A DNA stretch of 64,000 bases from Ipomoea triloba (GCF_003576645.1 NC_044925.1:16547912-16611911); one strand, 5' to 3'. Shown: positions 35,035 to 46,926, numbered from the stretch's first letter. Notes: generated from the letters alone by a model not told the origin. Numbers and translations: made by a program.

Positions 35035-35095
35035 TATTTTTCTTCTGTGTTTTCTTTCTCCCTCAACTAATGCAGAGAGGCTTGTTTAGAAGGGC

Positions 35096-35105
35096 TTTAT
35101 TTATA
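35096..35105 (-). promoter_or_regulatory. Probable TATA box of the chitinase-like gene
   Basis: The minus strand reads TATAAATAAA about 62-71 bp upstream of the start codon. A 5' leader rich in CT follows, as is usual for plant housekeeping-type genes. Confidence 0.65.
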
Positions 35106-35487
35106 CCTAAGGAGAAATATAGGAGGGAAGCAAAGTGAAAAGACAACTTACCCAACGGCTTCCAATTGATTGAGAATTTGAGATCCGATCTGATTTTCTA
35201 ATTTTTCTTCTTTGCTTAGAATGAAATTTTTATATTTCTATTATATAGTTTTAATATATAATAGAGTTGGAACGCGGTGTGCTGCCATGTTCTTCAAGAA
35301 CAAAACCAAGTTACTGATTAGCTTGTTAGGAATTGTGGCAATAATTTCGACCTCTTGATGTTATTCTCTTGCCCTCCAGAAGATATGTGACTGGTATGTC
35401 AAGTGCCTGGAGAGATTGATCTCTTAAGTTTTGTTTTGTTGAAGATTCACCCTTCCTTTTCTTTCAAAATAAAAAGTTATATAGTTT

Positions 35488-35643
35488 TGCCAAAGACTTT
35501 GTGGTTAAGTGGCACCCGGTGTTCCGGTAAGCACTCTTATATGGATGATGGGAGTGGGTTTGAGCCTCAATGGAAGCAACTGTTGACTCTTTGTGTTTCA
35601 GGTTACTACACTCTAACAGAGTCAGCAGTAGTAAAAAAAAAAA
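35488..35643 (+). mobile_element. tRNA-derived SINE
   Basis: The head GTGGTTAAGTGGCACCCGG (A box) is followed by GGGAGTGGGTTTGAGCCTC (B box), a short body and an AGTCAGCAGTAGT end with a poly-A tail. The phrase around TATATAGTTTT lies on both sides (about 35477 and 35650), consistent with a target duplication. The copy at 60208 is the same family. Confidence 0.8.
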
Positions 35644-35848
35644 GTCATATAGTTTTAAGCAATGTTTTTCATTTATTTCAAATTAAACTCTTAATTTTAA
35701 AAATTACAATTTTTATTTCCATGAAACTGCAATCGTCAGCAGTAGTCAAAAAAAAAAGTCATATAGTTTTAACCAATGTTTTTCATTTATTTCAAATTAA
35801 ACTCTTAATTTTAAAAATTACAATTTTTATTTCCTTGAAACTGCAACC
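35621..35848. repeat. Two tandem copies of a 114-bp unit
   Basis: Both units begin GTCAGCAGTAGT and continue through an A-run, CATATAGTTTTAA and TTATTTCAAATTAAACTC. They differ at a few sites. The unit comprises the SINE tail plus its 3' flank, so the duplication followed SINE insertion. Confidence 0.9.
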
Positions 35849-36223
35849 TTGTTACAATTTAGCTCATATTTCATTTCACTTCTGAATAACAAACACTTTT
35901 AGTAAATATATTATATAACCCTGAGGTTGTATGGATGGCTCTTCTTTGAATCAAGAGCTTAACTTCATAAAGTGGGGGAGACACATGGTTGTGCTTCGAG
36001 TGGCAGTCTAACTCTAAATGACTACGCTTCGAGTGATAGTCTAACTCAAAAAAAAAATGAGATAAAAAAGAGATTGTCACCCGACAAATTCAATATATAT
36101 TCTTTAGTGCCGTGCTTCACATATATAAGTAGCTATATATATTTAGGATCATACAAATTATCCACTACCACATTACTTGTAAAATTACCTATTAAATGTC
36201 TAAAATAGTGGTTATCCCACTAT
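35849..36223. other. Intergenic, no gene seen
   Basis: A small direct repeat (TGCTTCGAGTGGCAGTCTAACTC-like against ACGCTTCGAGTGATAGTC) lies at 35992-36040. Nothing else is recognisable. Confidence 0.55.
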
Positions 36224-36225
36224 AC

Positions 36226-36277
<52 letters not shown>
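36224..36277. repeat. (AAT)n microsatellite
   Basis: About 17 uninterrupted AAT units, followed by GCAGCAACACCATGGGTGTA. That phrase recurs after an (ATT)n tract at 42421-42472. Confidence 0.95.
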
Positions 36278-36279
<2 letters not shown>

Positions 36280-36299
36280 GCAGCAACACCATGGGTGTA

Positions 36300-36640
36300 T
36301 CAAAATCCATACTATTAAGTTTTGTTTAATATTGTAAAATATGGTAATACAAATCATATTCGTACTACAATTGTACATTAAAATATGATAATACAATTTC
36401 TAATACAATATAGTCTTTTCTATTTTCCTATTCGTAATACAATTCTTAATTAAAATTACTAATCTATTGATTCAACTTTGTTATTTACTTATCATTATTT
36501 CTATATAAATTAATTTGTTGATTTCTTTGTTTCTTTTTTTTGGCTTATTTAGAGTTGGTGTTATCGGATTCAGATAAGAAGCATTTCGCTCTGGTGGAGT
36601 TAGAGAAGTTACTATCTTTCTAGGGGAATAGCCTAATGGA
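36300..36640 (+). other. Helitron 5'-like sequence before the helicase relic
   Basis: The phrase TACTATTAAG, then TAATATTGTAAAATATGGTA, matches the repeated Helitron-like 5' units at 38914-39600. It may be the left side of the Helitron that carries the helicase relic. Confidence 0.5.
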
Positions 36641-36650
36641 CTTTCCATAA

Positions 36651-38215
36651 ATGCCAATTCCCGATGAAAGCAGCATGGGGTTGATGGAAAACATGTTGAA
36701 AGCCGAAGAGTTGGCGTATGACAAGGAATTGTTGAAGATAGAGCATGAAAAGTTGATAACACAATTGACGGACGAGCAAAAAAATGTCTACGACTCTGCT
36801 GTCATGAAAGATATTGATTCCAATGGATGTAGATTGTTTTTTGTGTGTGGTTACAGAGGAACATGCAAGACGTTCGTGTAGAGAACGTTATCGTCAAAGT
36901 TAAGGAGCCATGGTGATATTGTGTTGAACATTGTTTCAAGTGGAATAATATCTTTGCTTTTGCCGGGAGGCTGGACGGCGCATTTCATATTTTCTATACC
37001 ACTCTCTTCGAACGAAGATTTCACGTGCAATATATCGCAAGGTAGTGACTTTGCTGAGCTTATAATAAGGAGGAAATTGATTATATGGACTAGGCACCGA
37101 TGACGCACAAACACTATTTTGAAGCTTTGGACAAAACCATGAAGGATCTATCAAGGTTTGTCATACCGGGTAGTGCTGAAAATACATTTAGTGGAAAGAC
37201 AGTAGTTTTGGGCGGTGATTTTAGACATATTATTCTCGTTATTCCAAAAGCAACTATACCAATAGTTATCGAAGCCATTATTAATTCTTCCTACCTCTAG
37301 ACGAATTGCAAGGTATTGAGGCTCACAAAAACTTGAGACTACGGAGCTTAGCTTCAGAAGAAGATAGACATACGGTTGATTGGTTTTCAAAAAGGATTGC
37401 AAACATTGGAGATAGAATTGCAAAGGTTGTATACAATGGGTTGTTTGAGATCGATATTCCGACATAGTTTTTGTTGAAGTGTGGACCCAATCACATTGCA
37501 ACTATAGTGGAAAGCACATTCCCAAACGCGAGATATAGCATGCTTGATGAGTCGCACCTAGAAGGCCAAGCGATCCTCTCTTCGACTTTAGATGTCGTAG
37601 ATCAAATTAATTAGTATATGTGCGCCATGAACATTGCAGAAGGACGAACACATATAAGTTGTCACTCTTTTTGTAAGGCAAAATCAGACGTGAAAATCTA
37701 TCACAAGTACACATTCCTGAATTCCTAAATAGTTTGAGATCGTCTAGACTCCCTAACCATTCATTGATATTAAAGGTTGGTGCACCTGTTCTGTTATTGC
37801 AAAACATAGACCACTCTCTTGATCTTTGCAACGGAGACGCGTCTCATCGTCACAAGATTGCCATTCACATTATCGAAGCAAGAATAGTTAATGAGACACA
37901 TGAAGGAACCAGAGTTTTTATCCCCCGAATGTCTCTCACTCCCATACGAGATTTTCAGGCCTTCAAGTTTCAGCGTAAACATATCCCATTGATGCTCGCA
38001 TATGCCATGACTATCAACAAAAGCTAGTGCCAAACACCAACTCATGTTGGGTTATTGCTGAAAAAACTAGTGTTTAATCACAATCAATTGTATGTGGCTT
38101 TTTCCTCAGTCACCCATCTTGATGGCATGAAGGTGTTAGCTCGAGACGGGGATGGACAAGATTCTGTTACTACTACCAATGTCGTCTACAAAGAGATTTT
38201 TCAATAATGTGTAGT
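36651..38215 (+). pseudogene. Helitron PIF1-like helicase relic
   Basis: The plus strand encodes the helicase half of a Helitron RepHel protein in pieces. LTDEQKNVYDSAVMKDI leads into Walker A, which reads FFVCGYRGTCKTF with Cys in place of the usual Gly. After a stop come SSGIISLLLPGGWTAHFIF, SIPLSSNEDFTCNIS and ISQGSDFAELIIRRKLIIW. Walker B is destroyed by a missing base and a stop at about 37088-37095. Then come PMTHKHYFEALDKTMKDLSR and VVLGGDFRHI. The C-terminal third continues with [52 protein letters not shown] and NQLYVAFSSVTHLDGMKVLA. At least six stops or frame breaks are present. No HUH nuclease part is visible. Confidence 0.85.
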
Positions 38216-38640
38216 ACGAACCAGTGATATTATGATGGCTTTTCAATAATGTGTAGTACGAACCAGTGATATTATGATGGCATGACAATAATGTGTAGTA
38301 CGAACCAGTGATATTATGATGGCATGAAGGTGTTAGCTCGAGACGGGGATGGACAAGATTCTGTTACTACTACCAATGTCGTTTACAAAGAGATTTTCAA
38401 TAATGTGTAGTACGAACCAGTGATATTATGATGGCTTTTCAATAATGTGTAGTACGAACCAGTGATATTATGATGGCATGACAATAATGTGTAGTACGAA
38501 CCAGTGATATTATGATGGCATGAAGGTGTTAGCTCGAGACGGGGATGGACAAGATTCTGTTACTACTACCAATGTCGTCTACAAAGAGATTTTCAATAAT
38601 GTGTAGTACGAACCAGTGATATTATGTTTTTTTTCAAAGA
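38190..38640 (+). repeat. Tandem repeat built from the Helitron 3' coding end
   Basis: A roughly 42-bp unit with AATAATGTGTAGTACGAACC, then AGTGATATTATGATGGC, recurs seven times in three groups. The groups are separated by copies of a GGTGTTAGCTCGAGACGGGG unit of about 110 bp that derives from the last helicase codons (38127-38210). This gives a nested, higher-order pattern with a period near 190 bp. Confidence 0.88.
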
Positions 38641-38887
38641 GCATATTTGCCCAAGTTATATAAATCCTAAACATAAATATATAAAATCTCCAAAGTTTTA
38701 GCACCGGAGGCTTACATCTACACATTAGCTATTAATTCAACAATTATTTGGTCGAATTCAAGCAAGAATAACATCACAAAACATAATCGATCCAAACCAT
38801 CTTTTTAATTGCACTATATAATATTTGATGTTATAATTTATATAATTATATATTGATCCAAATATTCTTAAAATATTATAGCAAATT

Positions 38888-38906
38888 AATTCCGTGCATC
38901 GCACGG
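38888..38906 (+). other. Helitron 3' terminal hairpin
   Basis: CCGTGCATCGCACGG forms the typical plant Helitron end hairpin. The CTAG expected about 10 bp on is replaced by the start of another element (TCTATACTATTAA at 38914), so the end was overwritten. Confidence 0.7.
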
Positions 38907-38913
38907 GTAGAAA

Positions 38914-39600
38914 TCTATACTATTAATAAAAACAATATCATCAACTTTTACTTCCCGCCCAAAACACTCCTATACTATTAAAGTTTGCATAGTATTGTAA
39001 AATATGGTAATACAATTCCTATTCGTAATACAATTGTACATTAAAATATGATAATACAATGCCTAATAAAATATATTTTTCCCTACGTTCCAATTCATAA
39101 TACAATTCTAGATTAAAATTACTAATTTAATCGTAGTAATACAGTACATATATTTCCCTGCAATGTAATATATATATACTATTAATAAAAAACAATATTC
39201 TCAACTTTAACTTCCCGCCCAAAACACTCCTATACTATTAAGGTTTGCGTAATATTGTAAAATATGGTAATAGAATTCATATTCGTAATACAATTGTACA
39301 TTAAAATATGGTAATACAATTCCTAATAAAATATATTTTTCCATATGTTCCTATTTGTAATATAATTCTGGATTAAAATTACTAATCGTAATAATATAAT
39401 ACATATATTTTCCCGCAATGCAATCTATACTATTAATAAAAACAAAATTCTCAACTTTAACTTCTCGACCAAAACACTCATATACTATTAAGGTTTGCGT
39501 AATATTGTAAAATATGGTAATACAATTCCTAATAAATATATTCTTCCATGCGTTCCTATTCGTAATACAATTCTAGATTAATACCATTCCTACTACAATT
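38914..39600 (+). repeat. Three tandem Helitron-like units of about 250 bp
   Basis: Starts at 38914, about 39174 and 39424 each read T(C/A)TATACTATTAATAAAA and continue to CTTCCCGCCCAAAACACTC, TACTATTAAGGTTTGCGTAA and TAATACAATTC. The first two units end CCCTGCAATGTAA or CCCGCAATGCAA, which look like decayed Helitron hairpins. Serial end-to-end insertion of a short non-autonomous Helitron would explain it. Confidence 0.75.
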
Positions 39601-41334
39601 GTACAATTACAAAAATTTGACATAACTCAACCCGCATAGCCGACCCACACGACATGCTATACTTGACTTACGTTGGCTCTAAACGGGGGAATAGGGGTAT
39701 TAGGGGTTTAAAATAACTCATTCTAAGGGATATTTCATAGCTTTAAATTGATTCTTTGTCCCCCTTTAACCCCCCGGAGGTGAAACGGAAAGAAGAGGCA
39801 GCCCTCCTCACCCCCAAATGTGTGATAAGCGAGTTGTTTACGGTAGGCGGACCCTTAACTATACGACTAAAAAGGTCACGTTTCCCGTGCATCTTATATA
39901 TATAATGTTTAAAAAGGATTTTAAAAAGCCTTTAAAGAAGCCAAAGAGGTTAAATAAAGCTTAAAGAAAAATGGCTTACAGCCGACGATAAGCTACCTGT
40001 TAGGGTAACCGACGAGTCAAGTCTTTTCAAGTTCATTTTGGGATTTGATTTGTACCCACCTTCGCGCAAGAGAGAGCCTCTATGTTATACAATTCAATAA
40101 GCCTTACAAAGTCTCTTGTATAAATAGTCATGCAAACCACTTCCCAAGCCAATGTGGGACAAAAGCTACTTGAAAGCTTTTTTCTCTCCATTTGTCTAAC
40201 TCAAATGGATTAACTTTGAGAACCAATTTTTCATTATATTCACCCATTATCCGTTTTGAGCGTACAATATATAAATCTTTTCGTCTAACTACGAAGAACT
40301 GGAATCTACTTTGACCTGACCCAAATCGAAAGTGGACCCCACATATATTTGTACCACAATAGAGCCACTAAAATATCATTTTATGCTATTTTTTCCAACA
40401 ATTATTGTCCAGAGAATATTAGCGCTCTACGGTCAACCAACAATCACTCAACTGATTATCGCATTACTCCTGGATGAATTTTTGTCTAATATAGTTATAC
40501 TTACTGAATATCAAAATATAAGTATACCTCAAGATCTTGCAATAACTAACCGACAAGTAATTAAATTAATGATATATAATGCAATGCAAATTATCTACAT
40601 ATTGCATTTATACACTTATTTTAGAACACTGAATTTTTGTGATATTTGTTGCATGCAAGGAAGACTCATACTATAGTTTATTTGTCGATTCTTATATGTT
40701 ATAAATCATACTATCATAAGAAACAGATACTTTGATGAAATATGAAGCATGAGTAGTCTGCCAATCAACGGTTATGAACATCGCATTTCAACACTTTGGA
40801 TGGACATCATTCCAAAAAGCCATACACTCCATTTGGTAATCTGAAGTGAAGTTTGGATTAACAGATTAGATATATGATTCATTCATTCTGATATATGTTT
40901 GTTTATTGTCAGATGCCAGTATGATGATTTGAATTTTGAGAGCATAGAAACAAGCTTGAAACATGCTTATATGCTTAAATGGTCTTACCTCAAAGTTACT
41001 ACCCACTATCACACAATGTTTTGTGTTGTATGTTAGACTCAAGGTTACTAACTTCTCACAATAGTCAGAGACTTGTTTTATATTTATGAAATATTGACAA
41101 AAAAATATTAGGCTTTAGATGTGAGTTTTACTTATATATACCTGGGAATCTGACATTTTGAAATTTAGTGATTGATAAAATCAATATGTTTTACAGTTTG
41201 ACTATCAAAACTAATTTTATGGAAAAATCACAGAATATATACATGTAGATTATAAAATTAAAATTTCAATGTCAATATTGTTATGACTCAATGCTTTGAT
41301 TACATTAAAAGTGATTTTTTAAAATTTTAAGCTC
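39601..41334. other. Intergenic, no supported gene
   Basis: A GC-richer patch at 39630-40020 and the phrase CCCAAGCCAATGTGGGACAA at 40143 are typical of plant repeats, but I cannot name the family. The open frame at 40332-40676 has no recognisable domain. Its start resembles non-coding sequence near 44090-44170, so I do not call a gene. Confidence 0.5.
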
Positions 41335-42420
41335 AAGATATGACACGCTTGATGAGTTGCAGTTGGAAGGTCAGCGATCCGCTCGCTGACTTTAGATGTC
41401 GTTGATCAAATTAATCAGTACATGTGCGATATGAATATTGCAAAAGGACGAACATATTTAAGTTGTAACTCTTTAGGTAAGGCATAACCAGACGGTGAAA
41501 ATCTATTAGAAGTACACACTCCTAAATTATTAAATAGTTTGAGATTGTATGATTTTCTTAATTATTCATTAACATTAATTAAATGTCGGTACACCTGTTA
41601 TGTTATTGTGGAAAATAGATCATTCTCTTGATCTTTATAACGGTGCGCGACTCATCATCACAAGATTTGTAGATCACATTGTTGAAGCAAGAATAGTTAA
41701 TGGGACACATGAAGGAACCAAAGTTCTTATCCCTCGAATGTCTCTCACTCTTTCTGATACGAGATTGTCCTTCAAGTTCCAGCATAAATAATTCTCATTG
41801 ATGCTTGCATATGCTATGACTATCAACAAAAGTCAGGGCCGAACACTAACTCACGTTGAGTTATTGCTGAAAAAACCAGTTTTTAATCACGGTCAATTGT
41901 ACACGGCTTTCTCCTGAGTCACCCATTATGATAGCCTGAAATTCTTAATTAGTTCTACACGAGGATGGACAAGATCGTATTGCTACTACCAATGTTGTCT
42001 ATAAAGAGGTTTTCAATAATGTGTAAATATAATCGGTGATATTATGTTTTTTTTTTTCGATCAAGATGGAAAAATTGCTATATATCTACACAAAAATATA
42101 TCTTCCATACATATGAATTAGAATAACAATTGATTCCTATAACTGAGTTACTAGAGAACGAGCATATTTGCCCAATTTATAAAAATCCTAAACAATGATA
42201 TATAAAATCTCTAAAAGTTCCAGCACCACATGTGTACATCTACACATTAGCTATTAATTAAGCAATTATTTGTTGGAATTCAAGCAAGGATAATATCAGA
42301 AAACATAATCGATCCAAAACATATCTTCAAATAATGCACTATATAATTATATATCGATCCAAATATTCATAATATATTGTAACAAATTCATTTTGTGCAT
42401 CGCACGAGTAAAAATACTAG
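41335..42420 (+). mobile_element. Helitron 3' fragment with helicase C-terminus
   Basis: This is a second, shorter relic of the same Helitron family. It covers the last part of the helicase (the DQIN.YMCDMNIAKGRTYLS region, GTHEGTKVLIPRMSLTL, FKFQHK). It continues through the final [14 protein letters not shown] block at 41880-41920 and ends with the hairpin TGTGCATCGCACGAG and CTAG at 42417-42420, followed by T. It is degenerate throughout. Its 5' end near 41335 is a truncation. Confidence 0.8.
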
Positions 42421-44470
42421 TAATAATTATTATTATTATTATCATTATTGCAGCAACACCACGGGTGTATCAAAATCACATATTGATAATTTTATTTTAT
42501 TTTTCTGTAATGAACATTTACGATTTTGTTATTTGGGTGAAAAAGCTCGCTACTTTTTTCTTTTTTTTCTTTTTTCTTTTTTTGTAAATTAAGAATATAT
42601 CCAACAACAGTTACAAAATAGAAACTAAAAATACTATAGTTGTATAATTTAACAACTAAAAACAAATTGTTTTCTAACTGGAATTTTTGCACTAGAAAAG
42701 TCAAATGTGACAAATCTAACTTTCATAATGTACGAAAGTCATGTTTCACCCGCTCAATTACTTATTTCGAGGTGGCCATTATTATTTTAGAAATTGTTAA
42801 TAGTCATTTTAAATTTATTTACACATTGTTTAGATTTAAAGTGGTATCACAAAACTTTTGAACCTTTTTTTAGGGCTTCTTTGTTGAGCATATAATATAT
42901 GAACATAAATGTACAATTCAACTATCAGCTTAGTTTTTTAGTTGAAATGGAACTATACACTGCACATGCTTCAATTTAGTATCAGAGCTAACCCCATGCC
43001 AAAGGTGTCACCCGATAAAAAATAGACTATGGTCCACGTGTTGCTAGTTGAGATGAAGCACATGCTTCAATTTTCTTAATGGTAATTCTAAATTTAATTG
43101 CAAATTATTTGGACTTAAAGTGGTATTACAAAAAATTTCAACACATAATTACATTTGATTGGTGAAATAAGTCAAAAATAAGATAAAATTTTTGAAAATA
43201 GGTTTATTCAATACACTTTTTAACTGTTACAAAATATATCTATAATTTCACAATAAAAGCTACAATTTTCATTAGTCAAGTAACGAAATCATAAACTTTT
43301 ATTGTGATATGACTCATATTCCACATAAATTAATTCAAAGAAGATTATTATATAATGTTACTATACATATATTATCTATCCTAACTCCTAAGTAATGTTA
43401 TATATTTTGAACTAAACAGTACTCTTAGTGTATTTTTTAAATATATATTAACTAATGTTAAATTTTTATTAATTAATACTACGTATAAAGTTCTAAGTTG
43501 TTCCTTTGAATCATTGAATGCAATGTGGGTGTGTATATATATTACAAGATAATTTCTCAATGCCACTATTCAATTCCTAGTGCTTTAATTTCTAAAAATG
43601 CAATTAAAGTGCCGTAGTAGTATTTTATTACTTATTATCAAATTATTGAAAAAAATTATTTTTTTTTTCAAAAAATATCCATCCAATTTCATTTCAATAG
43701 GATTGTAATTCGATCCTGAAGATCTCACCGCTCCAAATATCCGTCAGTTGACTCATAAGGTATTTATAAGGAACCCGAGCGCACTTGGTTCGTGGGTGCA
43801 CACAACTTCAAGCTTCGAAGTTCATTTTGAAATTAATTTAGGTCTCGATGTGTAAAAGATCGAGAATATCTATGCTAGCTAAATAATTCAAATTTGTTAA
43901 AAAGTTAAATTTTATTTATACTAGTGCAAGCCACATATTTTTCCAATATGTGACAAAGGCAAGCCTTCCTAAACTATACTTTTCTAACTTTAAGTACACT
44001 TTGAAAATCAATTTTTTCACACACATAATATTTGTTTTGAACTTATAATATATTAAATTTATCATATCAATTAGGAGAATCATAATTCACTTTGACCCAA
44101 TCCAAATTAAAAGTAAAATTACTCAAATTAATACCTCAAAACAAATACTTATTCAAATATCAATTTATACTAATTTTTTCAATATTATTTCTATAAATAT
44201 ATAAAGAGAAATTGTGTGCTAGGGGGAAATTATTAAAGTCTGTATCATGAAAATATTTGGAGACGATGGAAGATGCTGAAGGGCGAAGAGACATACATGA
44301 TTTGGAATGAAGGAAGCGCGGTTGGTAAGGGCAGACCCACCGACAGCTCAAACATCGATAATATTTTGTCGTCCTATTGTAGAGACTACTAGAGGGAATT
44401 TTATTTCCTAAGAACTCTGTAATTTTATATTATATTAAAAAAGCGTCAAATTAGCCATTTAAGTCAACTT
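42421..44470. other. Intergenic, AT-rich, no supported gene
   Basis: It starts with an interrupted (ATT)n tract and GCAGCAACACCACGGGTGTA, repeating the phrase at 36280. Open frames here are AT-driven. The stretch 44200-44400 (GGAGACGATGGAAGATGCTG, then AAGGAAGCGCGG) is richer in GC than its surroundings and may be an old gene scrap, but I cannot assign it. Confidence 0.5.
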
Positions 44471-44473
44471 TAT

Positions 44474-45053
44474 AGGCTCTGTTTGGCATAATTTATTTAG
44501 GAAGCTATAATTTATTTTAAACTACTAATAACCTATAATCTCTGTTTGGTAATATTTTCAAAATAAGCTACTAGCTTAAAATAAAAGTTTATTTTGAAAA
44601 GTTATGTTTGGCAAACCTAGCTGAAAAGGTAGCTGAAAGCTGAAAAGTAGCTTAAAGCTGAAAAACTATAAGTTAGTAGCTGAAATCTAAAGAGTTGTTG
44701 GCTGTGTTTGGCAAAGCTTATTTAGGAGCTTATAACTTATTTTAAGCTACTAATAAGCTATAAGCTTTGTTTGGCAATGTTATCAAAATAAGCTAGTAGC
44801 TTAAAATAAGAGCTTATTTAGAAACGTTATTTCAGGTAGCTTTTTAAAAATAAGCTAGTAGCTTCTTAACTTTTTTCCATCTTTATCCTTATTATTTTAT
44901 ATAAATGACATCATTTATCCCTCCCAATTAAAACTCTTTTGGCCTTTTTTCTTCAATATGTTTCGTTGTAATTTTAATTTTATATAACTTTTCAGTTTTC
45001 AGTTACTTTTCAGCTTTCAGCTACCTTTTCAGCTAGGTTTGCCAAACATAGCC
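44474..45053. mobile_element. Foldback MITE(s), hAT-like ends
   Basis: GGCTGTGTTTGGCAAA at 44700 is mirrored by TTTGCCAAACATAGCC ending at 45053. The inner arms AGCTTATTT...AAGCTACTAATAAGCT are also inverted. A related partial copy at 44474-44690 (GGCTCTGTTTGGCATAA) lies directly before it. The TGTTTGGCAAA end is typical of plant hAT MITEs, but I found no 8-bp target duplication, so the superfamily is tentative. Confidence 0.65.
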
Positions 45054-45531
45054 ATAGTGCAATTGGGTTCGTTAAGTGAAAAGTAAAACCTATTCAAAAT
45101 TTTTAAACCAGTAAAATTGTTTAATTTCAATTTGACTTGTTTAGTAGGTTAAATCTTTGCAGTGTTGGCACGTGTCCTTTTTTATTTTATTTTTTAAGAT
45201 AAATTATTTATTTATTTATTAAAATTTAAAAATATTATTAAAAAACTGTCATCGGATCCGACAACTATCTTCTACACAAACAGTTATGGGTGTCCGGCAA
45301 AAACAATCACGACCATGTCTAGCCAAGGCCGTCTAGAACGATGGCGGCGATCCCTTTATCCTCATTCCAGATCTAAAAGACGACTATGACCATCTTCCTT
45401 AAATAATCGTGGCTATCTTCGCCAATCGACTTTCCCATCCCAATACCAAAGTCACCATCCCTTGTGAGGATCCCTTATTCCCTTAGACGTCCAACCTCTC
45501 CAATCCTTCAACCCAAAGATTCCACGACCCT
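45054..45531. other. Left flank of the large MULE, unidentified
   Basis: The stretch 45240-45531 has more G and C than its neighbours (for example GAACGATGGCGGCGATCCC) and could be old coding sequence. No frame gives a domain I recognise. Confidence 0.45.
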
Positions 45532-45540
45532 CATCTGGAG
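45532..45540. other. Target site duplication of the large MULE, left
   Basis: CATCTGGAG here pairs with CATCTAGAG at 55941-55949, 8 of 9 bases equal. A 9-bp duplication is typical of Mutator-like elements. Confidence 0.72.
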
Positions 45541-45659
45541 CGCAAATTATGTCGTTTTAGTAGCCCTGCTAAAATTAAAAAAATAAAATTAACGCCGTTA
45601 ATGGCTGAATTCTCCCTCGCAACAAAACACAAAGCCTCATCGCAGCTGAACAATCAACC

Positions 45660-45830
45660 GAAGTCCTCATCGCAGCTGAATTCTCCCTCGCAATACCTCT
45701 TCTTCACAATTCTTCTCTAATTCGTCAACGCAATCCTTCTCCGATTCCTTATCACAATTCTTCTCCGATTGCTCATCGCAATTCTTCTCCATTGTTATTT
45801 TCAATTTATATTCCATTTGTTTTTCCAATA
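45660..45830. repeat. Tandem repeat of a CAATTCTTCTCCGATT unit
   Basis: Units of about 26 bp (TCCTCATCGCAGCTGAATTC first, then CACAATTCTTCTCCGATTGC) recur four to five times in the subterminal region of the MULE. In reverse this gives the short acidic repeat EKNCDEQSEKNCDKESEKDC, which is not a gene. Confidence 0.75.
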
Positions 45831-45842
45831 TTGAGTTCATTG

Positions 45843-45900
45843 ATGGCGGAAACAGGAGATCAGCCACGGTTACACATTGATGGATCATCTTCAATTGCAG
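45843..45900 (+). CDS. Possible first exon of a MULE-borne plus-strand unit
   Basis: ATG at 45843 opens MAETGDQPRLHIDGSSSIAG and meets a GT donor at 45901. Intron-like DNA with 22-bp arrays follows, then an AG acceptor at about 46366 and a short VNADFVV-like piece. Product unknown. The arrangement (short leader exon, then the captured kinase fragment at 46927) suggests a chimeric transcript of the Pack-MULE kind. This is an inference. Confidence 0.35.
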
Positions 45901-46089
45901 GTTTTTTTTTCTGATTTTTAAACTGAGTATGAATTTGATTTTGTTATTTGTTTTGTTAGTGCGTTGAATTTGAAGTTTGATGAACTGTATTGATTCATAT
46001 TTTTGTTTTCGATTTTAGGATTTGTGATTTAGATTGATTATTTACTATGTATTTGAGTTTTTATTGGGGATCATTGTCAAAAGTATATG

Positions 46090-46345
46090 TTCACAATCAG
46101 TTAGCTATACATTCACATTTTCAGAGCTGTAGATTCATTATTATAGAGCTCTACATTCATATATAAAAAAATTATTATAGAGCTCTACATTCATATATAA
46201 AAAAACTTTGTAGTTACACGTACGTATGTTTTCAGTTAGAAGTACAGAGATTTACATTCACACTTATACAACTCCATATTCACAGTTACATAGTTCTACA
46301 TTCACACATTTAGAATTTTACATTCACACTATTGATTGATACTCT
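46090..46345. repeat. 22-bp periodic array A (forward)
   Basis: Successive units begin ATTCACA and end near CTCTAC or CTCCAT. The four units from 46259 are each exactly 22 bp. Sequence varies between units, but the spacing does not. Confidence 0.88.
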
Positions 46346-46576
46346 GTTGTATTTTATATTTGCAGTGAATGCAGATTTTGTAGTTGTCTAAGCAAGCAAT
46401 GATCAAGGAGATGGATATCTGCAAACAAGGTTGCTTCAACTACAAAGGGTGCTGTTCAATCTAATTTGTTGGGAAGTTTATCTGAGATTGGTGGGGATTG
46501 ATATCTTGTACATCCAAGTTTTGGGAGTTTTGAATTAGTTCATGTTAATAGGGGATGACGATGTATTTTTATATTT

Positions 46577-46910
46577 GTGAACATTTAGTTATAAAATTAT
46601 GATCTTAGAGTTTTAAAATTGTGAACATGGCATTATGAAAATGTGAATTTGGAGTTTTGAAATTGTGAACATAGAGATTAGAAGATGTGAATTTGGAGTT
46701 ATTAAGTTGTGAATGTTTAGTTTTAAAACTGTTAATTTGGAACATAATTCTTATTTAAAAACTGTGAACATAAAGTATGCAAGCTGGTGTGAATGTTTAA
46801 CAAAGTTAACATTATATTATTATAGTCAATTTGTAGTAAGAAAGTGTGAATGTGGAGTTTTGAAATTATGAATATAGAGCTATGAAGGTGTGAATATGTA
46901 ACAAAATTAT
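46577..46910. repeat. 22-bp periodic array B (reverse)
   Basis: The first seven units from 46577, starting GTGAACA or GTGAATT (one ATGATCT), are each exactly 22 bp and in phase. Less regular units follow. The orientation is opposite to array A, so A and B face each other. Confidence 0.9.
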
Positions 46911-46926
46911 AAGTTGTGGTCATTTA

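Noticed and set aside
34768..35089. Plus-strand open frames of 100 and 73 residues
   Set aside because: They are antisense shadows of exon 1 of the chitinase-like gene.
40332..40676. 114-residue open frame
   Set aside because: No domain is recognisable, and part of the DNA resembles non-coding sequence near 44100.
44474..45053. Complete hAT element with 8-bp target duplication
   Set aside because: The inverted ends are clear, but neither the outer nor the inner left end gives a matching 8-mer at the right, so only a tentative MITE is called.
45667..45894. Acidic repeat protein on the minus strand
   Set aside because: The residue repeat comes from a 26-bp DNA tandem repeat in the subterminal region of the MULE.
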